From positions 1-64,000 of the forward strand of contig NZ_BOMW01000024.1 in assembly GCF_016862395.1 (NCBI RefSeq): DNA of 64,000 nucleotides. Reading direction: 5' to 3'. A model generated the notes under the pieces. It saw only the letters and a list, made by a program, of their open reading frames with translations. It searched no databases and had not been told where the DNA came from. Below are positions 7,358 through 16,364 of the stretch, piece by piece. The position numbers were made by a program, and so were the translations under genes. Origin of the DNA: Actinoplanes siamensis. GTDB lineage: Bacteria; Actinomycetota; Actinomycetes; Mycobacteriales; Micromonosporaceae. Each line of letters starts with the position of its first letter. Position 1 is the first letter of the stretch.

Positions 7358-8247
7358 CGTCAGCGGGCGCCCCGGCGTGGCAGTGGCCTCTGAACCGCGA
7401 ACCGGCTCGACCAGTTGTTCCGCAGGTACGGTTTGATGAACGAACTTACGTTGCACGCATCGTGCGAGGGCTTTGATGCTCGCGTTCGATCGCCGACTCC
7501 GACTGCACACCAACCCCGGCTGCGCTGCGCGACCTCGCCCGCGTCAGCTAGTACGGCATGCATGCCTTGGCCGTGCCGGCCGATCTGGTCGTGGCCGTCT
7601 CGACCGGGGCACGTGACGCTGCACCTGTCATACCGGCTCCCGTGTTGGGCTGAGGCGCCCGGCAGGGCCGGTTCGCAGAGTTTGCAGCGCTTCGGCGGGG
7701 ACTGGCGCCGAGACAGCCAGGCGGTGAGTTGGTCCGGGGACATCCGGGTGGAGGGTCCGCTTGATCGCAGACCGAGGCTCCCGTAATACTCGCGGCCCTG
7801 GTGCACGTATTCCTGCAGGGTCCCGGCCGGGGTTGTCAATGGCCAATCAATTCGCCCCAGAGGCGGCCAGTAGTTGTCCCAGCTGGCGGCCACGGATTTC
7901 TCCCCGCTGGCGGCCGGATAAGTTCCCCGCCGCGGGGCGCTTGCACCGTGGGCATCGACGCCGAGCCAGTCGCCGTATACCGACGAACCCTCGCTCTGAG
8001 TTTGTTGGTCCTCGGCCGTACTCGGCGGTCCGGGAGCGCTTCCCCGGACCCGCACGCCTCGCGATTGCCAGACCTTTACCCCGGGTTGTTGGCCCGAGAT
8101 CCCGAAGAACCATTCCAAGAAGAAGTCCTCCGCCGAGCCCATGAAGGCGTACCGTTGAATGGAGTTGTTCCTGTGCGTGTGCGTGTGCGCGTGCAGGTGT
8201 TATACGGTCATCAGGAGGATGTCCGGGGGCCGAGAGGGGCGCTGGCG
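7358..8247. other. 890-bp stretch with no confident gene, upstream of the peptide cluster
   Basis: A minus-strand frame (8142 down to 7360, 260 codons) has partly natural composition, with SWDNYWPPLGRIDWPL, GREYYGSLGL and a CKLC pair. The adjacent frame gives RSAIKRTLHPDV, so a broken J-domain-like or zinc-finger gene is conceivable. I see no good ribosome site. A GTGCGTGTGCGTGTGCGC run lies at 8173-8190 and an AGGAGG at 8213-8218. The promoter of the peptide gene should be in the last 100 bp. TTATAC at 8200-8205 is a weak -10 candidate. Confidence 0.35.
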
Positions 8248-8397
8248 ATGGCGACTTCGCTGAACGACGACGACATAACGGTGATTCACCCAATGGATAC
8301 CGACATCCGTAAGGACGACCCCAACGTCGGACCTGCCGACGACGACGATTGGTGGGACAGTGGCCGACGCGACAACAACGTGGACGACACCGACTGA
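8248..8397 (+). CDS. Candidate RiPP precursor: 49-aa Asp-rich peptide
   Basis: The peptide begins MATSLNDDDITVIHPMDTD and ends DDDDWWDSGRRDNNVDDTD. Sixteen of 49 residues are Asp, with no Cys and no Glu, and a Trp-Trp pair lies at 35-36. The ATG at 8248 has GAGAGGGG upstream. The gene is 40 bp before a JmjC-type hydroxylase and then an ABC exporter, all on one strand. I infer an N-terminal leader and a C-terminal core (about residue 30 on), with Asp, Asn, Arg or His as possible hydroxylation targets. The frame is open upstream, but that sequence is low-complexity and unlikely to be translated. I do not recognise a described family. Confidence 0.6.
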   Translation: MATSLNDDDITVIHPMDTDIRKDDPNVGPADDDDWWDSGRRDNNVDDTD

Positions 8398-8437
8398 TCC
8401 GGGCGCCTGCCGAACCGGCGGAATAGGGACACGAGCA

Positions 8438-9676
8438 ATGGCTGACGCCGTTAGCCGAGGAATGACTTCGCCGGAGACCGGGCAGGCATCATCGGCGTTG
8501 TCCGGACTAATTCATCCAACTGATGTGGACACCTTCGTACGTGATCATTGGGAGAAGCGCCCGCTCGTCGTGAGCCGAGGCGATCCTGAATATTTCGCAG
8601 ATCTGCTGACGCTCGACGATGTCGACTATGTATTGTCCATGTCCAGCCTGACTTCCGATGAGCTGCGGGTGGTTCTGGATGGCAACGAGACGCCGGTCTC
8701 CAGCCTGTTCTCAGGCGGTCCGAACGGGCCGATGAACGCACTTGAGGCGCTGTACGCGTATTACCGAAAGGGCTCGACCATCATCCTCAACTCACTCGAT
8801 CGGCGATGGGAACCACTGAAGCGTCTCTGCGGAACACTGTGCACGGAAACCAGTAGCAGATTTCAGGCGAACGTCTATATCACCCCGGCCGGCGCGCAGG
8901 GTTTCAAAGCGCACTACGACATGCATGATGTCTTCGTACTGCAGGTACACGGAACTAAACGCTGGCGGCTGTACGCTTCGCCGCTGCAGCTTCCTCTGCG
9001 GGGCCAGTCATATGATAAGTCGGGACCGAGCCCGGGCGATCCGGAACAGGAGTTCGATCTGCATGCCGGAGACGTCCTTTATCTGCCGCGAGGAATCATT
9101 CATTCTGCGAAGTCGAACGAGGGCACATCAGTCCACGTCACCATCGGTGCGCATCCTTTGTTGTGGTCGGACCTGATACAGGCGGAAATCAAGAAGGTGT
9201 TCGCCGCGGACGTCCGGTTCCGTAAGGGACTGCCTATCGGGTTCGCGTCCGACGGGGCAGCGCGACATAAAATGCAGAAGGCGATCGAGGAGTTGCTTGG
9301 CTCGTTGTGGCAGCAACTGTCGCCGCCGGACATGGTGGAGCAGTCATTGAAACGGGCCGCCTCACTCGGTCCGCCCGCATTGCGTCATCATCTCTCCGAC
9401 CTCGAGGACGTCGCTGAGGTCGGCGTCGACACGCTCGTGCGGCGTCGGCCGGACCTGCGGTGGAAGACGACGGTCACCCGGGATGCGGTGTCGCTGGACT
9501 TTCACAACAAGACGGTTCAGTTTCCCGCCAGGGTGGCGGACGAGGTTCGGTTTGTTGCGGAACACAACGGTAATGGTGGGTTCGCCGCCGCCGAAATCCC
9601 CGGTGATCTGGACAGCCCGGGCCGACAGGTCTTGATACGGGCCCTGGTTCGTGAAGGTTTCCTCACTCTTGGTTGA
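8438..9676 (+). CDS. JmjC/cupin-4 Fe(II)/2-oxoglutarate-dependent oxygenase
   Basis: This 412-aa protein resembles bacterial ribosomal-oxygenase-type JmjC hydroxylases. It has the entry motif TFVRDHWEKRPLVV (residues 32-45). Iron ligands can be assigned as H159-x-D161 (GFKAHYDMHD) and H222 (GIIHSAK), and the 2-oxoglutarate Lys as K174 (HGTKRWRLY). A helical and winged C-terminal region of about 170 residues follows, as in that family. Known relatives hydroxylate Arg or His in ribosomal proteins. Here the neighbour is a small Asp-rich peptide, so peptide hydroxylation is the likely role (inference). The ATG at 8438 (AGGGA upstream) was preferred to a GTG at 8360 overlapping the peptide gene. 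GC is visibly lower than the chromosomal genes. Confidence 0.85.
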   Translation: MADAVSRGMTSPETGQASSALSGLIHPTDVDTFVRDHWEKRPLVVSRGDPEYFADLLTLDDVDYVLSMSSLTSDELRVVLDGNETPVSSLFSGGPNGPMNALEALYAYYRKGSTIILNSLDRRWEPLKRLCGTLCTETSSRFQANVYITPAGAQGFKAHYDMHDVFVLQVHGTKRWRLYASPLQLPLRGQSYDKSGPSPGDPEQEFDLHAGDVLYLPRGIIHSAKSNEGTSVHVTIGAHPLLWSDLIQAEIKKVFAADVRFRKGLPIGFASDGAARHKMQKAIEELLGSLWQQLSPPDMVEQSLKRAASLGPPALRHHLSDLEDVAEVGVDTLVRRRPDLRWKTTVTRDAVSLDFHNKTVQFPARVADEVRFVAEHNGNGGFAAAEIPGDLDSPGRQVLIRALVREGFLTLG

Positions 9677-9745
9677 TCACTGTCCGCCTGATGAGGTCGG
9701 CTCTTCCACGTCATAGCCCGTGCGCACGCGAGGGAGTCGTCGTAG

Positions 9746-11557
9746 ATGCAGTTGCCCAGAATCCTGCGACTCTTTTCGCCTCACCGAGGCCGGCTCGCAA
9801 CGGTGTTGATTCTGATCGTGCTGGGGGCGGTGCTGTCACTTGCCCCACCTTTCTTGTTGCGTCAGATCCTCGATGTGGCGCTACCTCATGGCCGGATCGG
9901 CCTGCTCACCGAGCTGGCCGCCGGCATGCTGCTCGCAACCGTAGGAATCAGAGTCGCCGCGGTTATCGAGTCATATCTGTCGCTGACTGTGGGACAGGAG
10001 ATCATAAACGATCTGCGCAAGCGGGTGTACGACCATCTGCAGCGTATGTCCTTGGCGTTCTTCACTCGTACCCGCACCGGTGAAATACAGTCAAGGATCA
10101 CCAACGATGTCGGCGGGATGAGCGCCGCGGTCACCGGTGTGGCAGCCACGGTCGTCGGGAGTCTCGCCACCGTCGCGGCCAGTCTCATTGCCATGGTGAT
10201 CCTGGAGTGGCGGCTGACGGTGCTGTCGATCCTGCTGCTTCCGGTCTTCGCGTTAATAAGTCGCAGTGTCGGGGAGGAACGCAGGGCCATCACTCTCGAG
10301 CGACAGCAGAAGCTGGCGACGATCTCGGCCTTCCTCGAGGAATCCCTCTCCGTGAACGGGTTCCTGCTGACTCGTGCCCTGGGCAGTTCACCCGTCCTCG
10401 TGGCCGAGTTCGGGAGACACTCGAAAGACCTTGCCGACCTCGGCGTCCGGTCTGCAATGGCCGGGCGATGGCGACAGTGCGGGGTGCAGGTGGTCATGTC
10501 GGCCATGCCCGTCATGGTCTATTGGTGCGCCGGACTCGTCGCCCACCACACCGGCACCTTCATATCGATCGGCACCCTGGTCGCCTTTACCGCGCTCCAG
10601 CAGGGGCTTTTCGGCCCGGTGGCACAGCTCATGCAAGTGGGAATCGCTGTCAGAAGCTCACTGGCACTGTTCCAGCGCGTCTTCGAGTATCTTGACCTGC
10701 CCATCGATATTCCGGCGCCGGAGCACCCCGTCCCGCTGCGCCGCGCTCGCGGGAACGTCCGGTTCGAGAACGTGCATTTCTCTTATGGCGACAAGCAGGT
10801 ACTGAGCGGAATCGACATCGAGGTGCCGGCCGGTGGCCGGCTGGCGATCGTGGGCCCCACCGGGGCCGGAAAGACAACGCTCGGTTATCTGGTGCCCCGT
10901 CTTTACGACGTTACCGGGGGTCGTGTCGCTATTGACGGGGTTGATGTTCGTGATCTGAGCTTCGAAACTCTCGCCGATACGGTCGGCGTCGTTTCTCAGG
11001 AAACCCACATTTTTCACACCACGGTCCGGGACAACCTCCGTCTGGCCAAGCCGGGCGCTACTTCGGACGAGGTCGAGGCCGCCGCAAAAGCCGCTCAGAT
11101 CCACGACTTCATCGAAGCGCTCCCGGACGGATACAGCACCATCGCGGGAGAGCGGGGGTACCGATTCTCCGGCGGAGAGCGACAACGCATCGCCATCGCC
11201 CGCACCTTACTTCGTGACCCGCCCGTTCTGGTGCTGGACGAAGCTACGAGCGCGCTGGACGCCGAGACGGAGCACGCCGTTCAGCGGGCCCTCGACCGGC
11301 TCTCGGTCGGGCGCACCACGATTATCATCGCGCACCGCTTGTCCACCATCCGGAGCGCGGACGAGATAGTGGTACTCGATCACGGGCAGATCGCCGAACG
11401 CGGCGATCATGACCACCTCGTCGTCGCCGGCGGACTCTACGCGTCTCTCGCCAGCCGGAGTTTGTTGTCGCCATCGGCTCCAGCGGACGCGCGAACCCGC
11501 CGATCAGCCCCACATGGTCAGCCAACCGGTAGACCTTCTGGGAAGACAGCCGTCTGA
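9746..11557 (+). CDS. ABC exporter, fused membrane and ATPase domains
   Basis: This 603-aa half-transporter has an N-terminal six-helix membrane domain (residues 15-300) with the EIQSRITNDV coupling motif, then a complete nucleotide-binding domain: Walker A GPTGAGKT (370-377), a Q-loop at VSQETHIF, signature FSGGE (474-478), Walker B VLVLDEATSALD and the switch IIIAHRLS. No C39 leader peptidase domain is present, so leader cleavage must come from elsewhere. It follows the peptide and JmjC genes in one direction and probably exports the modified product. GAGGGAG precedes the ATG. The last 30 residues are Arg/Ser/Pro-rich and may derive from adjoining sequence. Confidence 0.85.
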   Translation: MQLPRILRLFSPHRGRLATVLILIVLGAVLSLAPPFLLRQILDVALPHGRIGLLTELAAGMLLATVGIRVAAVIESYLSLTVGQEIINDLRKRVYDHLQRMSLAFFTRTRTGEIQSRITNDVGGMSAAVTGVAATVVGSLATVAASLIAMVILEWRLTVLSILLLPVFALISRSVGEERRAITLERQQKLATISAFLEESLSVNGFLLTRALGSSPVLVAEFGRHSKDLADLGVRSAMAGRWRQCGVQVVMSAMPVMVYWCAGLVAHHTGTFISIGTLVAFTALQQGLFGPVAQLMQVGIAVRSSLALFQRVFEYLDLPIDIPAPEHPVPLRRARGNVRFENVHFSYGDKQVLSGIDIEVPAGGRLAIVGPTGAGKTTLGYLVPRLYDVTGGRVAIDGVDVRDLSFETLADTVGVVSQETHIFHTTVRDNLRLAKPGATSDEVEAAAKAAQIHDFIEALPDGYSTIAGERGYRFSGGERQRIAIARTLLRDPPVLVLDEATSALDAETEHAVQRALDRLSVGRTTIIIAHRLSTIRSADEIVVLDHGQIAERGDHDHLVVAGGLYASLASRSLLSPSAPADARTRRSAPHGQPTGRPSGKTAV

Positions 11558-11595
11558 CCACCTGGGTGTCGATCAGCGACGACGTTCGGATCTCG

Positions 11596-11793
11596 TCAGA
11601 ACGACAATCCAAGTGACCGGAACGTTGAAGAGGGCGGCCACGCAAAGATCGCGTAGTACGGCAGAAAAGCCGGCGCGTACTTGAGCGTCTTGAACCAGAC
11701 TTCGCTGTACGGATTGTCGTTGGAGGTCTTCGGCCGCGAGTGTGAGCGGATCACCTGAGGCTCACCGCGAGCCCGGTCAACCAGCATCGCCAC
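11596..11793 (-). pseudogene. Integrase-core fragment of an IS3/IS481-type transposase
   Basis: The frame contains QVIRSHSRPKTSNDNPYSEVWFKTLKYAPAF, the segment around the last catalytic Glu of rve/IS3-type transposases (described in part), then loses similarity. Upstream the frame meets a TAG just before SDDQLVAMLVDRA. About 45 residues of a 300-residue protein survive. It marks the right edge of the peptide cluster. Confidence 0.7.
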
Positions 11794-11970
11794 CAGCTGG
11801 TCGTCAGATACCTATGCCAGGGGTTCAACGGCCGGGTCCTGCTCGATGGGTAGTCGGTCGTCATCAGAGCGTCTCCCTAGACATCGAGATCCGCCGTTAT
11901 TCGTACGGGCCCGGACTTGGCGCTGTGGTCCGCCGTGTGGGCTTGCCGAGCATCGGCATGGTGCGAAAGT

Positions 11971-11984
11971 CGTAAGCGCTTACG
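11971..11984. promoter_or_regulatory. LacI-family operator before the aldo/keto reductase gene
   Basis: CGTAAGCGCTTACG is a perfect 14-bp palindrome of the LacI-family operator type (central CG, WAAGCGCTTW). It lies 37 bp before the reductase ATG. A LacI-type gene is convergent on the other side of the reductase and is the likely ligand. Confidence 0.75.
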
Positions 11985-12021
11985 GGGCAGCGGCGGGCTC
12001 ACAACCAACCAGAATGGCAGC

Positions 12022-13032
12022 ATGGAGCACAGATATGTGGGTGCGAGTGGACTGCTGGTCAGTGAGTTGTGTCTGGGCTCGATGACGTTCGGGGGCGAGG
12101 CCGACGAGGCGGCGTCCCGGCTACTGCTCGACCGGTACGTCGATGCCGGCGGCAATTTCATCGACACCGCCGACGTGTACGGCGGCGGTGCGTCCGAGGA
12201 GATCATCGGCCGCTGGCTGGCCGCTCGGGCCCGTGACGAGTTGGTCATCGCCACGAAGTGCTTCTGGCCGACCGGTGGCGGCCCGAACGACCACGGCGCG
12301 GGGCGCAAGCACATCATCGCGGCCGTGCACGCCAGCCTGCGACGGCTGGGCACCGACTACATCGATCTGTACCAGGTGCACGCGTTCGATGAGTCCACCC
12401 CGCTGGAGGAGACCCTGTCGACTCTCGACGGGCTGGTGCGAGCCGGGACGGTCCGTCATCTCGGAGTGAGCAACTACGCGGGCTGGCAGCTGCAGAAGAC
12501 GGTCGACGTGGCGCGGCACCGCGGCTGGGAGCCGTTCGTGGCGTTGCAGCCGCTGTACAACCTGATCGACCGGGACGTCGAGCACGAACTGGTGCCGGTG
12601 TGCCGCAACGAGGGCGTCGGCATGATCCCGTGGGCGCCGCTGCGCGGCGGATGGCTCACCGGCAAGTATCGGCGCGGCATGACCTCGGCTCCACCGGACA
12701 CCCGGTGGGAGGCGGACAAGCAGCCCTGGCTCGGCAACTGGCGGAACAGCGTCGACGAGCGCACCTGGTCGGTCACCGACGCTCTGCTCGCCGTGGCCGA
12801 TGAGGTGGGGCGCAATCCGGCGCAGGTGGCGCTGCGATGGCTGATGCAGCGGCCGGGCGTCACCGCACCGATCATCGGAGCCCGTACGGTCGATCAGCTC
12901 GCGGTCAACCTGGGCGCGTCCGGCTGGTCGCTCACCGACAAGCACATGGAAAGCCTCACCGTCGCCGGGGATCGTCGGCCGCTGCCGTACCCACACGGCT
13001 ACCTGGCGAAATCGCCACGCCGGCGCCCGTAG
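12022..13032 (+). CDS. Aldo/keto reductase
   Basis: This 336-aa TIM-barrel oxidoreductase resembles NADPH-dependent aldo/keto reductases of the YajO/potassium-channel-beta type. The catalytic tetrad is visible: D48, Y53 ([11 protein letters not shown]), K79 (IATKCF) and H120 (DLYQVHAF). The cofactor end [15 protein letters not shown] is present. The ATG at 12022 begins the conserved [11 protein letters not shown] strand; longer starts only add non-conserved sequence. A LacI-type operator upstream and the adjoining LacI gene suggest induction by a sugar. Its 3' end overlaps the convergent LacI gene by 77 bp. The substrate is unknown. Confidence 0.9.
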   Translation: MEHRYVGASGLLVSELCLGSMTFGGEADEAASRLLLDRYVDAGGNFIDTADVYGGGASEEIIGRWLAARARDELVIATKCFWPTGGGPNDHGAGRKHIIAAVHASLRRLGTDYIDLYQVHAFDESTPLEETLSTLDGLVRAGTVRHLGVSNYAGWQLQKTVDVARHRGWEPFVALQPLYNLIDRDVEHELVPVCRNEGVGMIPWAPLRGGWLTGKYRRGMTSAPPDTRWEADKQPWLGNWRNSVDERTWSVTDALLAVADEVGRNPAQVALRWLMQRPGVTAPIIGARTVDQLAVNLGASGWSLTDKHMESLTVAGDRRPLPYPHGYLAKSPRRRP

Positions 13033-14068
13033 GCCGATCCGCACCCTCGCGGCGCCCGGCGGCGACGACACCGGGGCGGTCAGCCTCGGCGGAGCTCCGG
13101 CGCACTTGCAGGACAGCGGGGAACACCCGCCGCCAGTACGGCGCGAGTTGCCGATTCACCAGCGCACGGGTGGCCGCCGCGGCCATCGTCTCGACCGGCT
13201 GACGCACCGAGGACAACGGCGGGGTGGTGCAGACGGCGATCACACTGTCGTCGAATCCCACGACCGCCACATCCTCGGGGACCCGCCGGTCCGTGTCGGC
13301 CAAGGCCTGCATCACTCCGGTCGCCATCAGGTCACAGCCGACGAAGAACGCGTCCACGTCCGCCTCCTCGGCCAGCAGGCGCAGCGTCAGCTCGTAGCCC
13401 GCCTCCCGGCGGAACTTGCCGACCGCGGAGATGTCGGCCAGCCCGAGGTCACGCACCGCGCGCCGGAATCCTTCGCGCCTGGCCTCGGCGCACGGGTTGC
13501 TTTCCTGGCCGTGTAGCGCGGCGATGCGGCGGCGCCCGGTCTCGTGCAGGTGCACGACCGCCGCGTACGCGCCGTCGGCATTCTCCATGTCGACGAACGG
13601 GACCCCTGGGGCGGACGGACCCATCGAGACCACCCGTTCACACCGCGCATGAAAAGTTGCCGCCAGCTCCGGCGCCACATTGATCAAGATGACACCCACG
13701 CTCACCGTGTCGGCGATCTTCGCCAGCAGGGCGGCCGCGCCGGACTCGTCGACCACATGGACCCGCAACTGCGCCTCCCCGCCGGCGAGTTCCTGCAGGA
13801 TCCCGGCGGTAACTCGACCGTAGTACGGGCTGTCGCCGAAGACCGCGGCGTCATCGACGACCACCAGCTCCACCACGCTGCCGTGGCCGAAGGCCAGTGC
13901 CCGGGCGACGGGATCGGGCCGGTATCCGAGTTGGGCGATCACCCGCTGGACGTGCTCGCGGGTCTGCGGTGCCACCCCCGGGGAATTGTTGAGGACCCGG
14001 GAGACCGCTGCGGTGGACACGTTCGCCGCGGTGGCGACGTCAGCCAACGTCGGCCTCTTCGGTGACAT
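12956..14068 (-). CDS. LacI-family transcriptional regulator
   Basis: The protein has an N-terminal HTH ([22 protein letters not shown]) with hinge helix ([11 protein letters not shown]) and a periplasmic-binding-type sensor domain ([25 protein letters not shown]). It probably controls the convergent aldo/keto reductase through the palindrome at 11971. The ATG at 14068 was chosen; an ATG at 14083 adds five residues. The last 45 residues are Gly/Ala/Arg-rich and lie antisense to the reductase 3' end, longer than usual for the family, so the original stop may have been lost. Confidence 0.88.
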   Translation of the reverse strand: MSPKRPTLADVATAANVSTAAVSRVLNNSPGVAPQTREHVQRVIAQLGYRPDPVARALAFGHGSVVELVVVDDAAVFGDSPYYGRVTAGILQELAGGEAQLRVHVVDESGAAALLAKIADTVSVGVILINVAPELAATFHARCERVVSMGPSAPGVPFVDMENADGAYAAVVHLHETGRRRIAALHGQESNPCAEARREGFRRAVRDLGLADISAVGKFRREAGYELTLRLLAEEADVDAFFVGCDLMATGVMQALADTDRRVPEDVAVVGFDDSVIAVCTTPPLSSVRQPVETMAAAATRALVNRQLAPYWRRVFPAVLQVRRSSAEADRPGVVAAGRREGADRPTGAGVAISPGSRVGTAAADDPRRR

Positions 14069-14430
14069 CACCCGACTATACATTCGCCACGATCAACCTT
14101 CCGGTGTGCCACGGTGACGCCCGTGTTCACGCATACCAGATCGCACCCGGTCGAAGGTTGGGGGCGGCAGGTGTCGGAGTACGAGGCGGCGACCGGCCGA
14201 ACCCCATCGCGCTGTAGGGCAGTCATCAAGCCGGCAGGGTGACCCGGCGGCAGGCGAGTTGACGGCCCACGTGCTGGTTAGGCAATGTCTCCGGCCGGAC
14301 GCTGCGATCGTGCCGCCTCGTCCGGCCGTGCGGGCTCGTCAAGCCGTGTTGCTCGGGAAAGCAGATACGCGGGTCGGCGTTCTTGGGCCGATTCGTGGCT
14401 TGTTTACGGCGACCAGTGCTGATCGAGGCG
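14069..14430. other. Intergenic region, nothing identified
   Basis: The stretch between the LacI gene (reading away) and the end of the SDR gene holds no credible frame, RNA gene or strong hairpin. The promoter of the LacI gene should be in the leftmost 100 bp. Confidence 0.4.
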
Positions 14431-15129
14431 TCATGACCAGGAGATCTCGCGATGACGGTCGACGAGGCGGCCGGACTTGTGGCCGTGGCCCTCGGTGGCC
14501 AGGGTCACGACCGCGTCGGTGCCCTCGGTGACCGTCTGTGGGCCGGAGTGGCCGTTGAAGTCGGTTGCGGTGTATCCGGGGTCGGCTGCGTTGATCCGGA
14601 TGTGGGGGAACGCCTTCGCGTACTGAGTGGTCAGCATGGTCAGGGCCGCTTTGGACGCGGTGTAGACCGGTGCCAGGTAGGTCGACTCGGGTCGGGACGG
14701 GTCGTGGGTCGCGTCCAGGGAGCCCATGCCGCTGCTCACGTTCACTATGACCGGGTCGGCGGAGCGGGACAGCAGCGGCAGGAACGCGGTCGTCGTGCGG
14801 ACCACGCCCGCGACGTTAACGTCCATGACCGCGAGCACGTCAGCGCCGGTCAGGGTGCTCGGGTCGCCGGCCGGCCCGTGAATGCCGGCGTTGTTGATCA
14901 GGACGTCGAGTGTGCCTTCGTGGGCCTCCACATCGGCGGCCGCGGCTGCCACGGAGACGTCGTCGGTGACGTCGATGCGGACGAAACGCGCGCCGAGTTC
15001 ATCGGCCGCGACCTTGCCGGCGTGTTCGTCGCGGGCGCCAACCAACACCGTGTGGCCCGCCGCGATCAACCGGCGGGCCGTCTCGTAGCCGAGGCTCCGA
15101 TTAGCGCCAGTGATGAAAGTGGTCGTCAT
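14431..15129 (-). CDS. Short-chain dehydrogenase/reductase
   Basis: This is a 232-aa classical SDR. It has the cofactor motif TGANRSLG (residues 7-14), NNAG (79-82), catalytic S132/S133 (NVSSGMGS) and YxxxK as Y156-K160 (YTASK). The length is normal for the class. It is divergent from an XRE regulator gene across 86 bp, a layout typical of a regulator and its target. The substrate cannot be told. Confidence 0.88.
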   Translation of the reverse strand: MTTTFITGANRSLGYETARRLIAAGHTVLVGARDEHAGKVAADELGARFVRIDVTDDVSVAAAAADVEAHEGTLDVLINNAGIHGPAGDPSTLTGADVLAVMDVNVAGVVRTTTAFLPLLSRSADPVIVNVSSGMGSLDATHDPSRPESTYLAPVYTASKAALTMLTTQYAKAFPHIRINAADPGYTATDFNGHSGPQTVTEGTDAVVTLATEGHGHKSGRLVDRHREISWS

Positions 15130-15215
15130 GGCGCCACCATGCCGCGGTCCCGCCCCCGTATCCAGGGAAAAGCGCTACCACCCAGATTCTCGTCGGGTGC
15201 GTAAGACTCGCAGGC

Positions 15216-16055
15216 ATGAACGAGTTCGGTATAACCCTTCGCGCGTGGCGCGACCGGATGTCCCCGGCCGCCGTGGGCTTTCCGCTGGGCCGGACGCGCC
15301 GGGCCAAGGGCCTGCGTCGCGAGGAACTTGCCGAGCTCAGCGGCATCTCGGTCGACTACCTGGTCCGGCTCGAGCAGGGCCGTTTCACGAGCCCGTCGGA
15401 GCAGGTCGTGGCCGCGCTGGCCCGAGCGTTGCAGCTGTCCGGCGCCGAGCGTAATCACCTCTACCGGCTCGCCGGTCTCCATGCTCCCGGTGCCGCCGAG
15501 ATCACCGACCACGTCTCCGCGAGCGTTCAGCGCGTGGTCCGGCGCCTCGATGACGCAGCGGTAGCGATCTTCGCAGCCGACTGGCAGCTCCTCTGGTGGA
15601 ACCGTGGCTGGGCCGCGCTGTGCGGTGATCCGTCGGAGGTGCCGCCCCACCTGCGCAATTTTGTCCGTGACACCTTCCTGGCCAGCGTTCCGCGGCTCAA
15701 CAAGCACGGCGTGACGTCGCTGGTGGCGGGAGCGCCGGAGGCCGCCCTGGTAGCCGACCTGCGCCGGGCGACCGGCCGTTTCCCGGACAGTCGCCGCCTC
15801 GGTGCGCTGATCGAAGAGCTGATCGCGGGAAGCGACCGATTCGCGATGCTCTGGGCGCACGGCGCTGTTGGCGCCCACCGCAGCGACCACAAAATAATCG
15901 ACCACCCCCGGGTCGGTCCGATTGCAGTTGACTGCGACGTGCTTACCGACGGCGACGCGGACTTGAAGATCGTCATCATGAGCGCCGCCCCCGATAGTGA
16001 CGACGAGATAAAACTGCGCCTGGCCCTACTCTCCGGAGCGGACAGCGAGGTGTGA
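15216..16055 (+). CDS. XRE regulator with MmyB-like ligand-binding domain
   Basis: Residues 20-75 form an HTH (RTRRAKGLRREELAELSGIS, YLVRLEQGR). Residues 105-270 match the MmyB-like sensor domain of actinobacterial regulators (AIFAADWQLLWWNRGWAALCG, VGAHRSDHKIIDHPRVGP). It probably represses the divergent SDR gene and itself. The ATG at 15216 is the first in the frame and its spacing is consistent with that of related proteins. The gene end overlaps a small downstream frame by 4 bp. Confidence 0.88.
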   Translation: MNEFGITLRAWRDRMSPAAVGFPLGRTRRAKGLRREELAELSGISVDYLVRLEQGRFTSPSEQVVAALARALQLSGAERNHLYRLAGLHAPGAAEITDHVSASVQRVVRRLDDAAVAIFAADWQLLWWNRGWAALCGDPSEVPPHLRNFVRDTFLASVPRLNKHGVTSLVAGAPEAALVADLRRATGRFPDSRRLGALIEELIAGSDRFAMLWAHGAVGAHRSDHKIIDHPRVGPIAVDCDVLTDGDADLKIVIMSAAPDSDDEIKLRLALLSGADSEV

Positions 16056-16330
16056 TCCGGTCGTACGTCAAAGGCACGAACCACATCGCCGCGTGGCGCG
16101 GCACCGCCGTTCGGGCGCCCGGGAGCCGGACGTTGCCTCGCCTGAAGAAGTCCGGGGCCTGCGCCGCGGGCCTGCCGACGCTGACCTCGGGCGATCTGAC
16201 CCTCTACGACCGTCTGACTCTGATCATCACCGACGACGTCGCGGAACACGTCTTCCACCCGATCCGCGACCCGGCCTCCCACGCGTTGGACGTGATGTCC
16301 TGGCTCACCAGGCGCGCCCTGCGACCGTGA
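16052..16330 (+). CDS. Possible small coupled protein, unidentified
   Basis: A 92-codon frame opens with GTGA overlapping the XRE stop, the usual sign of translational coupling. The first 45 residues are poor in character, but YDRLTLIITDDVAEHVFHPI and DVMSWLTRRAL look natural. I do not recognise a family. It could be a decayed tail of a larger gene. Confidence 0.3.
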   Translation: MIRSYVKGTNHIAAWRGTAVRAPGSRTLPRLKKSGACAAGLPTLTSGDLTLYDRLTLIITDDVAEHVFHPIRDPASHALDVMSWLTRRALRP

Positions 16331-16364
16331 CCGGGGCACGAGCAGGTCGTGGACCGGGCGCGCG

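Noticed and set aside
8219..8263. AGGAGG followed directly by ATG, small 14-codon frame
   Set aside because: No spacing between the ribosome site and ATG, and the product is Arg/Trp-rich without context; the ATG at 8248 begins a more credible gene.
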